A DNA stretch of 20,351 bases from a virus. Both the position numbers and the translations under genes were made by a program. This document shows, piece by piece, positions 7,883 to 15,079 of the stretch. The first letter of the stretch is position 1; every line of letters starts with the position of its first letter. Where the stretch lies: the IMG/VR virus record IMGVR_UViG_3300034378_000003, positions 1 through 20,351 of that record; one strand, written 5' to 3'. Under the pieces are notes generated by a model, which saw only the letters and a list, made by a program, of their open reading frames with translations, ran no database searches and was not told the origin of the DNA.

Positions 7883-7920
7883 GCCCCGGTGTGGGAGGAT
7901 TCCCGCGCCGGGGCTTTCTT
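7883..7920 (+). terminator. Strong intrinsic terminator before the adhesin array
   Basis: A 14-bp stem with a GGAT loop: GCCCCGGTGTGGGA (7883-7896) pairs with TCCCGCGCCGGGGC (7901-7914), including two T-G wobbles. It is followed by TTTCTT (7915-7920). It separates the 160-residue virion gene from the five-gene array. If it is efficient, the array needs read-through, antitermination or its own promoter; I see no clear promoter in the 14 bases that remain before the ATG at 7935. Confidence 0.85.
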
Positions 7921-7934
7921 CAAAAGGTGCGAGC

Positions 7935-8969
7935 ATGGCTCTACTTTGGGTCGATGGTTTTGAAGGCTATAGCCAGGTAGATGGTCAACAAATCTACCAG
8001 GAGCTAGGTCGCCGATACTCCATCGGTGGAGTCTACATTCGCGCTCAAAATGACGGTCGCTTTGGTGGATGGTCTGCCTGTGTGGCATACAACAATGTCA
8101 CATGGTTTATGACTCCATCACTAACGACTGATGATACATTCATTGTTTGTTTTGCAGTCAAATGGTTGTCTTCTATCGGTACCGATAGATTCTGTGAAAT
8201 GTGGAGCGATGGTACCCGAGGAATGGGTATCCGAGTTTTGTCAACAGGTGAAGTTGACATCTATCGTGGTACAACTTTCATTGAACGTTCAACTCTTTCA
8301 CCAATCAAGATTGGAAAGTGGCATTGGATTGAGTTCAAGGTTGTATGTGATAATTCGGCTGGTTCCTATGAAGTGAAGGTTGATGGAGTTACAGTTCTTT
8401 CAGCTTCAGGGGTAGATACACAACAGAACCTAGCTTACCACGATCAAGTAATCTTTCGAGGTACGGGCAGCAACAGCAGCAATACCCCTCGTATTGATGA
8501 TCTCTTTATCATGGATGGTACTGGTGGTAGTTACAATGACTTCATTGGACAGCGACGAGTTCTAGCAATCACTCCAAATGCTGATACAGCGGATGTTGAT
8601 TGGACAGTGAGTGGCGGCTCAGATCATTATGCGTTGGTAGATGATTTGGACCCAGATGATGATACCAACTACGTAGAAGATAGCGTCACAGATGAGGAAG
8701 ACATTTGGGAGTATAGCGATATTTCTGCCTTTGATGGTAGTGTTGATGCCTTGAGTTTGATTACGGGTGTAAGAATTACGGATGCAAGTCCGTATGATTT
8801 GAAAACTGTAGTCAAATCAGGTGGGACAAAATACGATAGTTCGGCGGAAACAATCGGTAACTCTGATTACGCAATGAAGGATCGGTTGATGGTCACTGAT
8901 CCTGACACTGGTTCGGCATGGACCCAGAATGGTATCAACAATGTCGAAATGGGTGTGAAGGTAGGCTAA
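7935..8969 (+). CDS. Tail adhesin-like protein, array paralogue 1 (LamG/jelly-roll-like)
   Basis: 344 residues, first of five related proteins that all begin 'MALLW-x-(D/E)GF' and end 'GVKV(G/D)'. ATG at 7935 follows AAAAGG (7922-7927); the in-frame GTG at 7881 lies inside the terminator and is rejected. Residues 1-205 look like a concanavalin-A/LamG jelly roll: 'DGRFGG' at 40-45, 'TPSLTTDDTFIV', 'WHWIEFKVVCDNSAGSYEVK' near 129-148, 'RIDDLFIMDGTGG' near 186. Residues 206-344 form a second domain with an acidic 'DPDDDTNYVED' (239-249) and 'DPDTGSAWT' (322-330). Jelly-roll domains of this type commonly bind carbohydrates on phage fibres, so a receptor-binding or fibre role is likely but inferred. 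Its TAA overlaps the next ATG. Confidence 0.85.
   Translation: MALLWVDGFEGYSQVDGQQIYQELGRRYSIGGVYIRAQNDGRFGGWSACVAYNNVTWFMTPSLTTDDTFIVCFAVKWLSSIGTDRFCEMWSDGTRGMGIRVLSTGEVDIYRGTTFIERSTLSPIKIGKWHWIEFKVVCDNSAGSYEVKVDGVTVLSASGVDTQQNLAYHDQVIFRGTGSNSSNTPRIDDLFIMDGTGGSYNDFIGQRRVLAITPNADTADVDWTVSGGSDHYALVDDLDPDDDTNYVEDSVTDEEDIWEYSDISAFDGSVDALSLITGVRITDASPYDLKTVVKSGGTKYDSSAETIGNSDYAMKDRLMVTDPDTGSAWTQNGINNVEMGVKVG
8958..8965 (+). promoter_or_regulatory. RBS of paralogue 2 embedded in the GVKVG codons of paralogue 1
   Basis: AAGGTAGG encodes part of the C-terminal K-V-G and lies about 7 bases before the ATG at 8969. No other Shine-Dalgarno sequence is available, since the genes overlap. Confidence 0.7.
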
Positions 8970-10003
8970 TGGCACTCCTATGGTTCGATGGCTTCGACAA
9001 ATACGGAGACGACGTAGGCTCGTGTGATCCTTTGAGGATCATGGAGACTCGTTATGCCATTCGTGGAGACAAGTTTTACCCTGAACCGGGTCGCTTTGGA
9101 GCTTATGCTATTGCACCACGTTGGGATGCAAATACCTGGTTTCAAACACCCCACCTGACAACAGACCGAACACTAATTGTTGGCTTCTCAATGAGGGCAT
9201 CGACCAACTGGGGTAGTGGCTACTTTTTACACCTAGTATCACACAACAATTGGAGTTTAGCTCTGTATCTTCATAGTGATGGTTCAGTATCAGTACGACG
9301 TAATACTACCATTCTTGAACAAACTGGAGCAGGTGTTCTTCCAAAGGAAGAATGGCGTTTTGTTCAACTGAAGATTTACTGCGATTCAACTAATGGTACG
9401 TGGGAACTTCGGATTGATAACACTACAGAACTCCAAGGGACAGGAAATACACAATCTGATAGTGATAACTATTACAGTGCTGTTCGTATCTCCAGCATCA
9501 ATCATCAGGCAACATACCAACCACGTTTCGATGATCTTTGGATTTGTGATTCAACTGGGGCTGTAGCAAACAACTTTCTTGGACCAGGGTACCGTGTATC
9601 AACGCTTAATCCATCGGATGATGGGGACTCATCTGATTGGACGCCTAATCCGTGGCCTGACCATGTAGACAATCTTGATGAATTGATCCAAGATGACACT
9701 GAGTACGTGGAAAGTAGCGCAGCAAATCATCTTGATCTGTATGATTATGACAGCCCACCAGCAATGAGCCAAATCAAAGGGGTTCAGGTTCAAACAGAAG
9801 CTATCATTACAGAACCTAATCCTCACACGCTCAAGACAGTCATCAAACACGCAGGGACAGAAGATGAGGATGCGGGGCAGATTGTAGGGACGAGCGATTT
9901 TCTCGTGGCCTACCAGAGGCTTATGCCTATCAATCCTGTAACAGCCGTTGATTGGATTCGACAAGATATTGAATACCTTCAGGCAGGTGTAAAGGTGGGC
10001 TGA
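8969..10003 (+). CDS. Tail adhesin-like protein, array paralogue 2 (most divergent)
   Basis: 344 residues. Start at the TAATG overlap, giving 'MALLWFDGFDKYGDD' aligned with its paralogues; an in-frame ATG 17 codons earlier lies inside paralogue 1 and has no counterpart elsewhere in the family. The jelly-roll landmarks are kept with changes: 'PGRFGAYAI' replaces DGRFGG, then 'TPHLTTDRTLIVGF', 'LKIYCDSTNGTWELRIDN', 'RFDDLWICDSTG'. The second domain is the least like the others: the 'DDDTSY' motif is 'QDDTEYVES', a 'LDLYDYDSPP' segment replaces the usual 'DIFEYADI', and the end reads 'NPVTAVDWIRQDIEYLQ' instead of 'DPDTG...WT'. It still closes on 'AGVKVG'. Divergence at the same positions suggests different ligand specificity or a different place in the fibre; both are inferences. 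Confidence 0.85.
   Translation: MALLWFDGFDKYGDDVGSCDPLRIMETRYAIRGDKFYPEPGRFGAYAIAPRWDANTWFQTPHLTTDRTLIVGFSMRASTNWGSGYFLHLVSHNNWSLALYLHSDGSVSVRRNTTILEQTGAGVLPKEEWRFVQLKIYCDSTNGTWELRIDNTTELQGTGNTQSDSDNYYSAVRISSINHQATYQPRFDDLWICDSTGAVANNFLGPGYRVSTLNPSDDGDSSDWTPNPWPDHVDNLDELIQDDTEYVESSAANHLDLYDYDSPPAMSQIKGVQVQTEAIITEPNPHTLKTVIKHAGTEDEDAGQIVGTSDFLVAYQRLMPINPVTAVDWIRQDIEYLQAGVKVG
9992..9999 (+). promoter_or_regulatory. RBS of paralogue 3 embedded in the GVKVG codons of paralogue 2
   Basis: AAGGTGGG, at the same offset before the ATG at 10003, supports the TGATG coupled start. Confidence 0.7.
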
Positions 10004-11067
10004 TGGCATTACTCTGGATTGAAGGTTTTGAGGGGTTGCAGTCTGGCTATGATCCAGGTTGGTGGAGTAATCAAGACCTTGAAAAGAATCTACTGCGACG
10101 TTATTGGCGAGCAAGTAGCCTAATCAATGGTCGTATGCGAACAACAGAGGGACGATTTGGTGGTTATGGTTTGGAGTTTTATCCAGGATTTGGTGTCTGG
10201 TTTCAAACGGCTCCATTGACCACAGATCGAACATTGATTACAGGGTGTGCCTTGCGTTGGGGTGATCGGAATGGTGGCGGGCCAGGACGAATCGTTTCAC
10301 TATATGACGGCGACAATTTAGAAGGGATGCAAGTTCGTGTTGCTGACTCTGGTATCAATCTTGAAATCTGGCGTGGCAACACAGTCATGGAAACACTCAC
10401 GGGAGCTGAAATTCCCGAAGATGAGTGGTTTTACATCGAGTTCAAGGTCTACTGTGACAATACAAATGGTACATGGGAACTACGACTCAATGGGAATGTG
10501 ATTGGCAGTGCTAGTGGCGTAGATACCCAAGCAAGTATTACCAACTATCATCAAACTGTTCAATGGAATACCAATTACTGCGATCAAAAGATTGATGACA
10601 TCTATATCTGTGATGGTTCTGGTTCAAAGAACAATGATTTTCTGGGTGTTATGCGAGTAATTCCTGCCTGGCCTGGTACAGACCAAACCATTGAATGGGA
10701 GACAATGGTTGGGGCTCCTGACCATCCAAGAGCAGTTAATGAGCAAGAGCCTGATGACGATACATCTTACATTGAAGATGATGATGTTGGTGATAAAGAC
10801 ATCTTTGACTATGCGGAAATTACGGATAGTTTCGGTACTGCTGCTGGGTTGATGATAAATACCCTTTGTAGAGAGACAGACGCACAAAGCTTTGATCTCA
10901 TCAACATTGTTCGTTCTAATGGGACAGAGTACGATCAGCCAAGTCAGAAAGTCGGTTCATCATCGTATGTTCACCGCTACGACATTTTGGAGTCTGATCC
11001 AGCCACAGGATTAGATTGGACAAAAACAGGGATCGACAGTGCTCAGTATGGTGTAAAGGTAGACTAA
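10003..11067 (+). CDS. Tail adhesin-like protein, array paralogue 3
   Basis: 354 residues, starting at a TGATG overlap with paralogue 2. The first 50 residues carry an extension not seen in paralogue 1 ('GYDPGWWSNQDLEKNLLRRY'), followed by 'TEGRFGGYGL', 'TAPLTTDRTLITG', 'YIEFKVYCDNTNGTWELRLN' and 'KIDDIYICDGSGSKNNDFLG'. The C-terminal domain is very close to that of paralogue 4 (shared 'EDDDVGDKDIF-x-YA', 'CRETDA', 'GTEYDQ', 'GSSSYV-x-RYDILESDP'), whereas the N-terminal parts differ much more. The pair thus shares a common attachment or oligomerisation domain with a divergent head. It probably acts as a virion surface adhesin. Confidence 0.85.
   Translation: MALLWIEGFEGLQSGYDPGWWSNQDLEKNLLRRYWRASSLINGRMRTTEGRFGGYGLEFYPGFGVWFQTAPLTTDRTLITGCALRWGDRNGGGPGRIVSLYDGDNLEGMQVRVADSGINLEIWRGNTVMETLTGAEIPEDEWFYIEFKVYCDNTNGTWELRLNGNVIGSASGVDTQASITNYHQTVQWNTNYCDQKIDDIYICDGSGSKNNDFLGVMRVIPAWPGTDQTIEWETMVGAPDHPRAVNEQEPDDDTSYIEDDDVGDKDIFDYAEITDSFGTAAGLMINTLCRETDAQSFDLINIVRSNGTEYDQPSQKVGSSSYVHRYDILESDPATGLDWTKTGIDSAQYGVKVD
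11056..11062 (+). promoter_or_regulatory. RBS of paralogue 4 embedded in the GVKVD codons of paralogue 3
   Basis: AAGGTAG lies before the ATG at 11067, in the same register as at the other junctions. Confidence 0.7.
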
Positions 11068-12149
11068 TGGCACTTCTTTGGGTTGACGGCTTTGAAGGCT
11101 ATGAGACGACAGATGAGCATTACATTGCTGATCGTCTCATTCGTCGAGGCTACACACATCCCGGTGGTCCTGGAGTTCGCTACAGTGTCAGAGATGGACG
11201 CTTTGGTGGTAAGTCTCTTTGGCTCTTTGGTGATGGTGGTCCGTGGGTAAGAACACCAGCTTTAACAACCGATAGGACATTGATTGCTGGGGTTTCTATC
11301 TACATGGAAGCAACAGATACTTACCCAGGAGCTAATCCAATCATCACCTTTTTTGATGGTGATAATAATGAAGGCATGATGGTCTACCTTAATGGAGACC
11401 CTGGACGTGGAACAAAGTTTCAAATTGCACGTGGATGGTCCGGTGCTGCTCCAGCGGCAATTCTTGAAACTGTAGATGATCCCTTGTTCCCTATGCCTCT
11501 TCAATGGTATCACTTAGAGTTCAAAGTTTACTGTGATAATACAGCAGGAACGTATGAGCTTAAATTGAACGGTGTGACCATTGCAAGTGATACTGGTGTT
11601 GACACGCAAGAAGGAACATCCAACTATCATCAGTCTGTAAGATTGCACAGTATTAATGATCGCACACCGCACTACGACGACCTATATGTTTGTGATGGTA
11701 CTGGCTCAAAGAACAATGATTTTCTAGGTGTGGTTAAAGCAGTCCCAATCTTCCCCGAATCTGACCATACAGCACAATGGGAAACAGTGGTAGGTGGTCC
11801 CAACCACGCAGATTCGGTTGATGAAATTGAACCTGATGACGACACAACCTACATTGAAGACGATGATGTAGGTGACAAGGACATCTTTGAGTATGCTGAC
11901 ATTACTGACTCTCTCGTGTCAATTGATGGTCTAATGCTGCACACAATTTGTCGAGAAACAGATGCTACAACATTTGACATCATTCAAATTATTAGATCAG
12001 GCGGCACAGAATACGATCAAGCGAGTCAAGCTGTAGGTTCGTCATCGTATGTCAATCGCTATGACATTCTGGAATCTGATCCAGACACAGCTTTGGATTG
12101 GACGAAGACAGGAATCAATGCGGCTCAATTTGGTGTGAAGGTGGACTAA
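11067..12149 (+). CDS. Tail adhesin-like protein, array paralogue 4
   Basis: 360 residues, the longest of the five, starting at a TAATG overlap. The jelly-roll half has 'RDGRFGGKSLWLFGDGG', 'TPALTTDRTLIAG', then a family-specific insertion around residues 110-145 with 'RGTKFQIARGWSGAAPAA' that is absent from the others, then 'LEFKVYCDNTAGTYELKLNG' and 'HYDDLYVCDGTGSKNNDFLG'. The second domain matches paralogue 3 closely in protein, yet many synonymous third bases differ, which argues against a very recent copy. The insertion falls between strands and could reshape a binding surface. An in-frame ATG at 11016 inside paralogue 3 is rejected as a start. Confidence 0.85.
   Translation: MALLWVDGFEGYETTDEHYIADRLIRRGYTHPGGPGVRYSVRDGRFGGKSLWLFGDGGPWVRTPALTTDRTLIAGVSIYMEATDTYPGANPIITFFDGDNNEGMMVYLNGDPGRGTKFQIARGWSGAAPAAILETVDDPLFPMPLQWYHLEFKVYCDNTAGTYELKLNGVTIASDTGVDTQEGTSNYHQSVRLHSINDRTPHYDDLYVCDGTGSKNNDFLGVVKAVPIFPESDHTAQWETVVGGPNHADSVDEIEPDDDTTYIEDDDVGDKDIFEYADITDSLVSIDGLMLHTICRETDATTFDIIQIIRSGGTEYDQASQAVGSSSYVNRYDILESDPDTALDWTKTGINAAQFGVKVD
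12138..12144 (+). promoter_or_regulatory. RBS of paralogue 5 embedded in the GVKVD codons of paralogue 4
   Basis: AAGGTGG lies before the ATG at 12149, in the same register as at the other junctions. Confidence 0.7.
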
Positions 12150-13186
12150 TGGCACTTCTCTGGATTGATGGCTTTGAAGGCTACGGCACAACTCTCAATG
12201 CCGATCCTGCGCCTGTTGATGTTCTCGGTCGTCGGTACCCTATTGCTAATACCCCGACGGGTATGGAGATTAAGGAGGGACGCTTTGGCGGTCGAGCCAT
12301 CTATTTCTGGAATAGTACATGCCAACTCAAAACGCCTGAACTTACTACCGATGATACCTTGATAGTTGGTGTTGCAACCAAACGAGAAATCAACAACGAC
12401 ATCTATCCAATTTCCATGTGTGATGGCATCACGTTGGGGATGAATATACGCATCCCTGGCGGCCAAAGTGAAATCTACATCTACCGTGGAAACTCCCTTG
12501 TAGAAATCACCAGTGGGGCTAACATCGGGATTGGTACTTGGCACCATATTGAGTTCAAAGTAAAGTGCCATGATAGCAATGGTGAATATGAACTCAAAGT
12601 AGATGGTATCTCTATCACCAGTGCTACGAGTGTCGATACAAAAGCTGGAGCAAACACTTACCATAACTCTGTTAAGCTAATGGTTCCATCTTCACATGGT
12701 CATCCTACCTGGGATGATCTCTGGATTTGTGATAGCACTGGTTCTCAAAACAATGACTTTCTTGGCAACCAGCGGGTATCAGCGATCTTTCCTGGCGGTC
12801 CCGATGATATAGCGGGTTGGGAAACATCGGTACCTGTTGGTAATCACTATGAGACTGTCGATGAAGAACAAGTAGACGATGACACTAGCTACATCGAAGA
12901 CGACGATAGTGGTGATAAAGACCTTTGGAATTACGGAAGTGTTCCTACCTATGGACAAATTCAAGGTCTTCAAATCAATACTGATTGTAAGGAAACTGAC
13001 GCAACTGACTTCACGCTAATCACCGTCATCAAATCGGGTGGGACGGAATACGACGATTCACCCCAAGCGGCAGGCAGCGGTGATTGGATTACACTTCGTC
13101 GTATTGCAGAACTTGACCCAGATACCGGCGCTCTTTGGACGGAGAGTGGCATCAATAATGGGATATTTGGCGTAAAGGTAGGGTAA
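12149..13186 (+). CDS. Tail adhesin-like protein, array paralogue 5
   Basis: 345 residues, starting at a TAATG overlap. Landmarks in order: 'MALLWIDGFEGYGTT', 'KEGRFGGRAIYFWNST', 'TPELTTDDTLIVG', 'IEFKVKCHDSNGEYELKVDG', 'TWDDLWICDSTGSQNNDFLG', 'VDDDTSYIEDDDSGDKDLW', 'DPDTGALWTESGINNG', and 'FGVKVG' at the end. In the C-terminal 'DPDTG...WT' and 'GINN' it resembles paralogue 1, while its acidic motif resembles 3 and 4, so the array looks mosaic. It is the only member whose stop does not overlap the next start; the repeat-containing gene begins one base after its TAA. Function is inferred as for the other members. Confidence 0.85.
   Translation: MALLWIDGFEGYGTTLNADPAPVDVLGRRYPIANTPTGMEIKEGRFGGRAIYFWNSTCQLKTPELTTDDTLIVGVATKREINNDIYPISMCDGITLGMNIRIPGGQSEIYIYRGNSLVEITSGANIGIGTWHHIEFKVKCHDSNGEYELKVDGISITSATSVDTKAGANTYHNSVKLMVPSSHGHPTWDDLWICDSTGSQNNDFLGNQRVSAIFPGGPDDIAGWETSVPVGNHYETVDEEQVDDDTSYIEDDDSGDKDLWNYGSVPTYGQIQGLQINTDCKETDATDFTLITVIKSGGTEYDDSPQAAGSGDWITLRRIAELDPDTGALWTESGINNGIFGVKVG
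13175..13183 (+). promoter_or_regulatory. RBS of the repeat-containing tail gene embedded in the end of paralogue 5
   Basis: AAGGTAGGG lies inside the last codons of paralogue 5 and serves the ATG at 13188. The array's junction signal is thus kept even where the next gene is not a paralogue. Confidence 0.65.
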
Positions 13187-13187
13187 C

Positions 13188-14696
13188 ATGGCACTGAGGG
13201 TGACGAGACAATACGGTGAAGTCCTGGGAGCGGGCGAAGGTAAGCTGCGTGTAACACGCCAGTATGGTGAAGTTCTTGGCTCGGGAGAAGGTAAGCTCCG
13301 TGTCACACGACAGTATATTGAAGTTCTTGCCTTAGCGTATGTTATCCACGAGCATAGTCTTAGCCAAAGCTTGGGCATTACCGATAATGCGCACGTGCCT
13401 GAACGACATGAACGATTGACTGATACTCTCGTTCTAACTGAGCGTGTTCCAGGTACATTCTCTGAAACCTTGGCCCACGATCTAAACCTCAGTGAGGCAG
13501 CTTCTCGTACACTTCCACAAAGTATCACTGATAACTTGAATCTCATCGTAGACTGGGATGGTATGCTCAGTGAAGGTGAGCATTCTTCATTCCATGACAC
13601 ACTGATCTTTACTCAAGATATTGAATTTGCTGCTGGTCTCTTCAATGTCCTGGAGACCGAAATGTCAATGACTGATAGTGTCAATGATATTGGACCACGC
13701 TATCGACTTTGTTGGAATCGGATTCACATGTATGATTACATGCCCTCCAAGTTTGCTAGTGCTGAGAGTGTTATCACTATGACAGATTTGACAGGGCGGG
13801 ATTACTTTGGAGTAGCTTCATCTACCATTAGTATGACAGACGAAGCATATTGGAGCGAAACTCCAGAAGATAATCTAGGGTTAGTTCAAAGCTTGGATTG
13901 GGGTAAGACAAAAGGCATTCCTGCTCAGTGGCTAAATCTGGAGCATACTGTCGATCTACAAGGTGATTGGTCACGAGCGGTTATCGAAACGCTCGGAATT
14001 GGACACTCTCTTACTTACTATCTACCAGACCCATGTGATGATAAAGCTTACACACCATTTGTAGGTGAAAGTGATGTAACTGATAGTCCTACACCACCAT
14101 CAGGAGACACGCCTTTTGTTCAAGGATTACCTGAAGGGGAACGATTCCTTTTACTCTACCCCGCCCTGGGTGAGTCTACTGACATCGTGGAACTTCGAGC
14201 ACCTAATCTTGACAATCGAGAGCGACAAGCTTTTACACGAATCAACCGTGAAACTCGTGGTGGTAAGTTAGTTATCTTTGCCGATCCTGATTGGCCAAAG
14301 ATCAATACCCTCGTTCTCAGTTTCTCTGGCTTGACAAAGACTGAAGTTGAAGAAGTTCAACAGTTCATGGTCGATCATATCGGTCAGGAAGTTGGTATTA
14401 TTGACTGGGAAGGACGGCAATGGGCTGGTATCATAACAACACCGAACGAACGAGCCGTCCAAGATGGGAAGCATGGATTTACCATCTCATTTGAGTTTGA
14501 AGGAGTGGTGTTTGATGAAATGCCATCTGGCACTGCTATGTCATTAGTCGATAGCTTTACCCACTTCTTCCACAAAGATCGTTCTCTAACTGATACCATT
14601 GAGTGGGTCCATTGGCCTCAGCGATGGGTTGAATTTCCTCGTAGTCTAACCGACACGCTTTCCATGTCCGATCAGGTACAGGAACAGGTGGTGTAA
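13188..14696 (+). CDS. Repeat-containing minor tail protein
   Basis: 502 residues. Residues 3-51 are nearly three copies of a 17-residue unit 'LRVTRQYGEVLG-x-GEGK', a motif I associate with phage tail and fibre proteins. From about 65 to 285 there are irregular repeats of the type 'LTDTLVLTE', 'ITDNLNLI', 'FHDTLIFTQ', 'TEMSMTD', 'STISMTDEA', which suggest a beta-repeat stalk. Residues about 285-443 form a globular domain ('LVIFADPDWPKINTLVLSF', 'GQEVGIIDWEGRQWAGIITT', 'GFTISFEFEGVVF'); a related fold may be present in the next, smaller gene. The stalk repeats resume afterwards (SLTDTIEW, SLTDTLSMSD), so the domain looks inserted in the stalk. It is probably a tail-tip or fibre attachment protein. 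The stop overlaps the next start (TAATG). Confidence 0.85.
   Translation: MALRVTRQYGEVLGAGEGKLRVTRQYGEVLGSGEGKLRVTRQYIEVLALAYVIHEHSLSQSLGITDNAHVPERHERLTDTLVLTERVPGTFSETLAHDLNLSEAASRTLPQSITDNLNLIVDWDGMLSEGEHSSFHDTLIFTQDIEFAAGLFNVLETEMSMTDSVNDIGPRYRLCWNRIHMYDYMPSKFASAESVITMTDLTGRDYFGVASSTISMTDEAYWSETPEDNLGLVQSLDWGKTKGIPAQWLNLEHTVDLQGDWSRAVIETLGIGHSLTYYLPDPCDDKAYTPFVGESDVTDSPTPPSGDTPFVQGLPEGERFLLLYPALGESTDIVELRAPNLDNRERQAFTRINRETRGGKLVIFADPDWPKINTLVLSFSGLTKTEVEEVQQFMVDHIGQEVGIIDWEGRQWAGIITTPNERAVQDGKHGFTISFEFEGVVFDEMPSGTAMSLVDSFTHFFHKDRSLTDTIEWVHWPQRWVEFPRSLTDTLSMSDQVQEQVV
13194..13331 (+). repeat. 51-bp in-frame tandem repeat, about 2.7 copies
   Basis: Copies at 13194-13244 and 13245-13295, plus a partial copy at 13296-13331, encode 'LRVTRQYGEVLG-x-GEGK'. 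The protein units are almost identical, while the DNA differs mostly at third codon bases (for example AGG/CGT/CGT, ACG/ACA/ACA), so the repeat is old and kept by selection on the protein. Confidence 0.85.
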
Positions 14697-15079
14697 TGCT
14701 AATGCTACGTGCTCCCTACCCTGCGATGCAGGCAACTGTTATTCTCCCTAGTCCAAAATGGGGTGATTCATCTGGTGTTGCTTCAACACTTCAAATTATG
14801 CGGGCAATGGATGGAACATCATACACTTATGTCCATGCAAAGGAAGGTAGAAAGAAGCTACAATGGGATTTCACAATTGCTCGAAACAAAGCTTTGGAAT
14901 TAAGAGCATTCATCAATGCCTACTACCGTTCAAAGATTCAAGTAACAGACCACAATGAAGATGTCTGGGTAGGCTACCTAATCAATAACCCATTTGAATA
15001 CACAGGTAGTGGTCGGGCTGTTGATTTTTCTGGTGGTGAGACAATGGACATTACTCTGGAATTTGAGGAGGAAGAGTAA
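14696..15079 (+). CDS. Small minor tail protein
   Basis: 127 residues, coupled by TAATG on both sides. The pattern 'LRAPYPAMQATVILPSPKWGD', 'MRAMDGTSYTYVHAKEGRKK', 'LQWDFTIARNKALELRAFI', 'DHNEDVWVGYLINNPFEY' and the closing 'ITLEFEEEE' is one I associate with small tail proteins that sit just before the hub gene. Its beta-rich end, with 'W-x-G-x-(I/L)...(F/L)EFE', resembles the globular domain of the preceding 502-residue protein, so the two may share a fold. It most likely connects the distal end of the tail tube to the hub. No membrane segment, signal peptide or enzyme motif is visible. The exact structural role (distal tail or tip subunit) cannot be told from sequence alone. Confidence 0.82.
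   Translation: MLMLRAPYPAMQATVILPSPKWGDSSGVASTLQIMRAMDGTSYTYVHAKEGRKKLQWDFTIARNKALELRAFINAYYRSKIQVTDHNEDVWVGYLINNPFEYTGSGRAVDFSGGETMDITLEFEEEE

Noticed and set aside
7881-7934. GTG at 7881 as start of adhesin paralogue 1
   Set aside because: It lies inside the terminator stem; the ATG at 7935 matches the paralogue starts and has an RBS.
8918-8968. In-frame ATGs 17 codons upstream of paralogues 2, 4 and 5 (8918, 11016, 12098)
   Set aside because: They fall inside the conserved C-terminal codons of the upstream gene; the coupled TAATG starts with embedded RBSs explain the genes better.
7935-15079. Diversity-generating retroelement acting on the adhesins
   Set aside because: No reverse transcriptase, template repeat or adenine-rich variable repeat pair is seen in the window.
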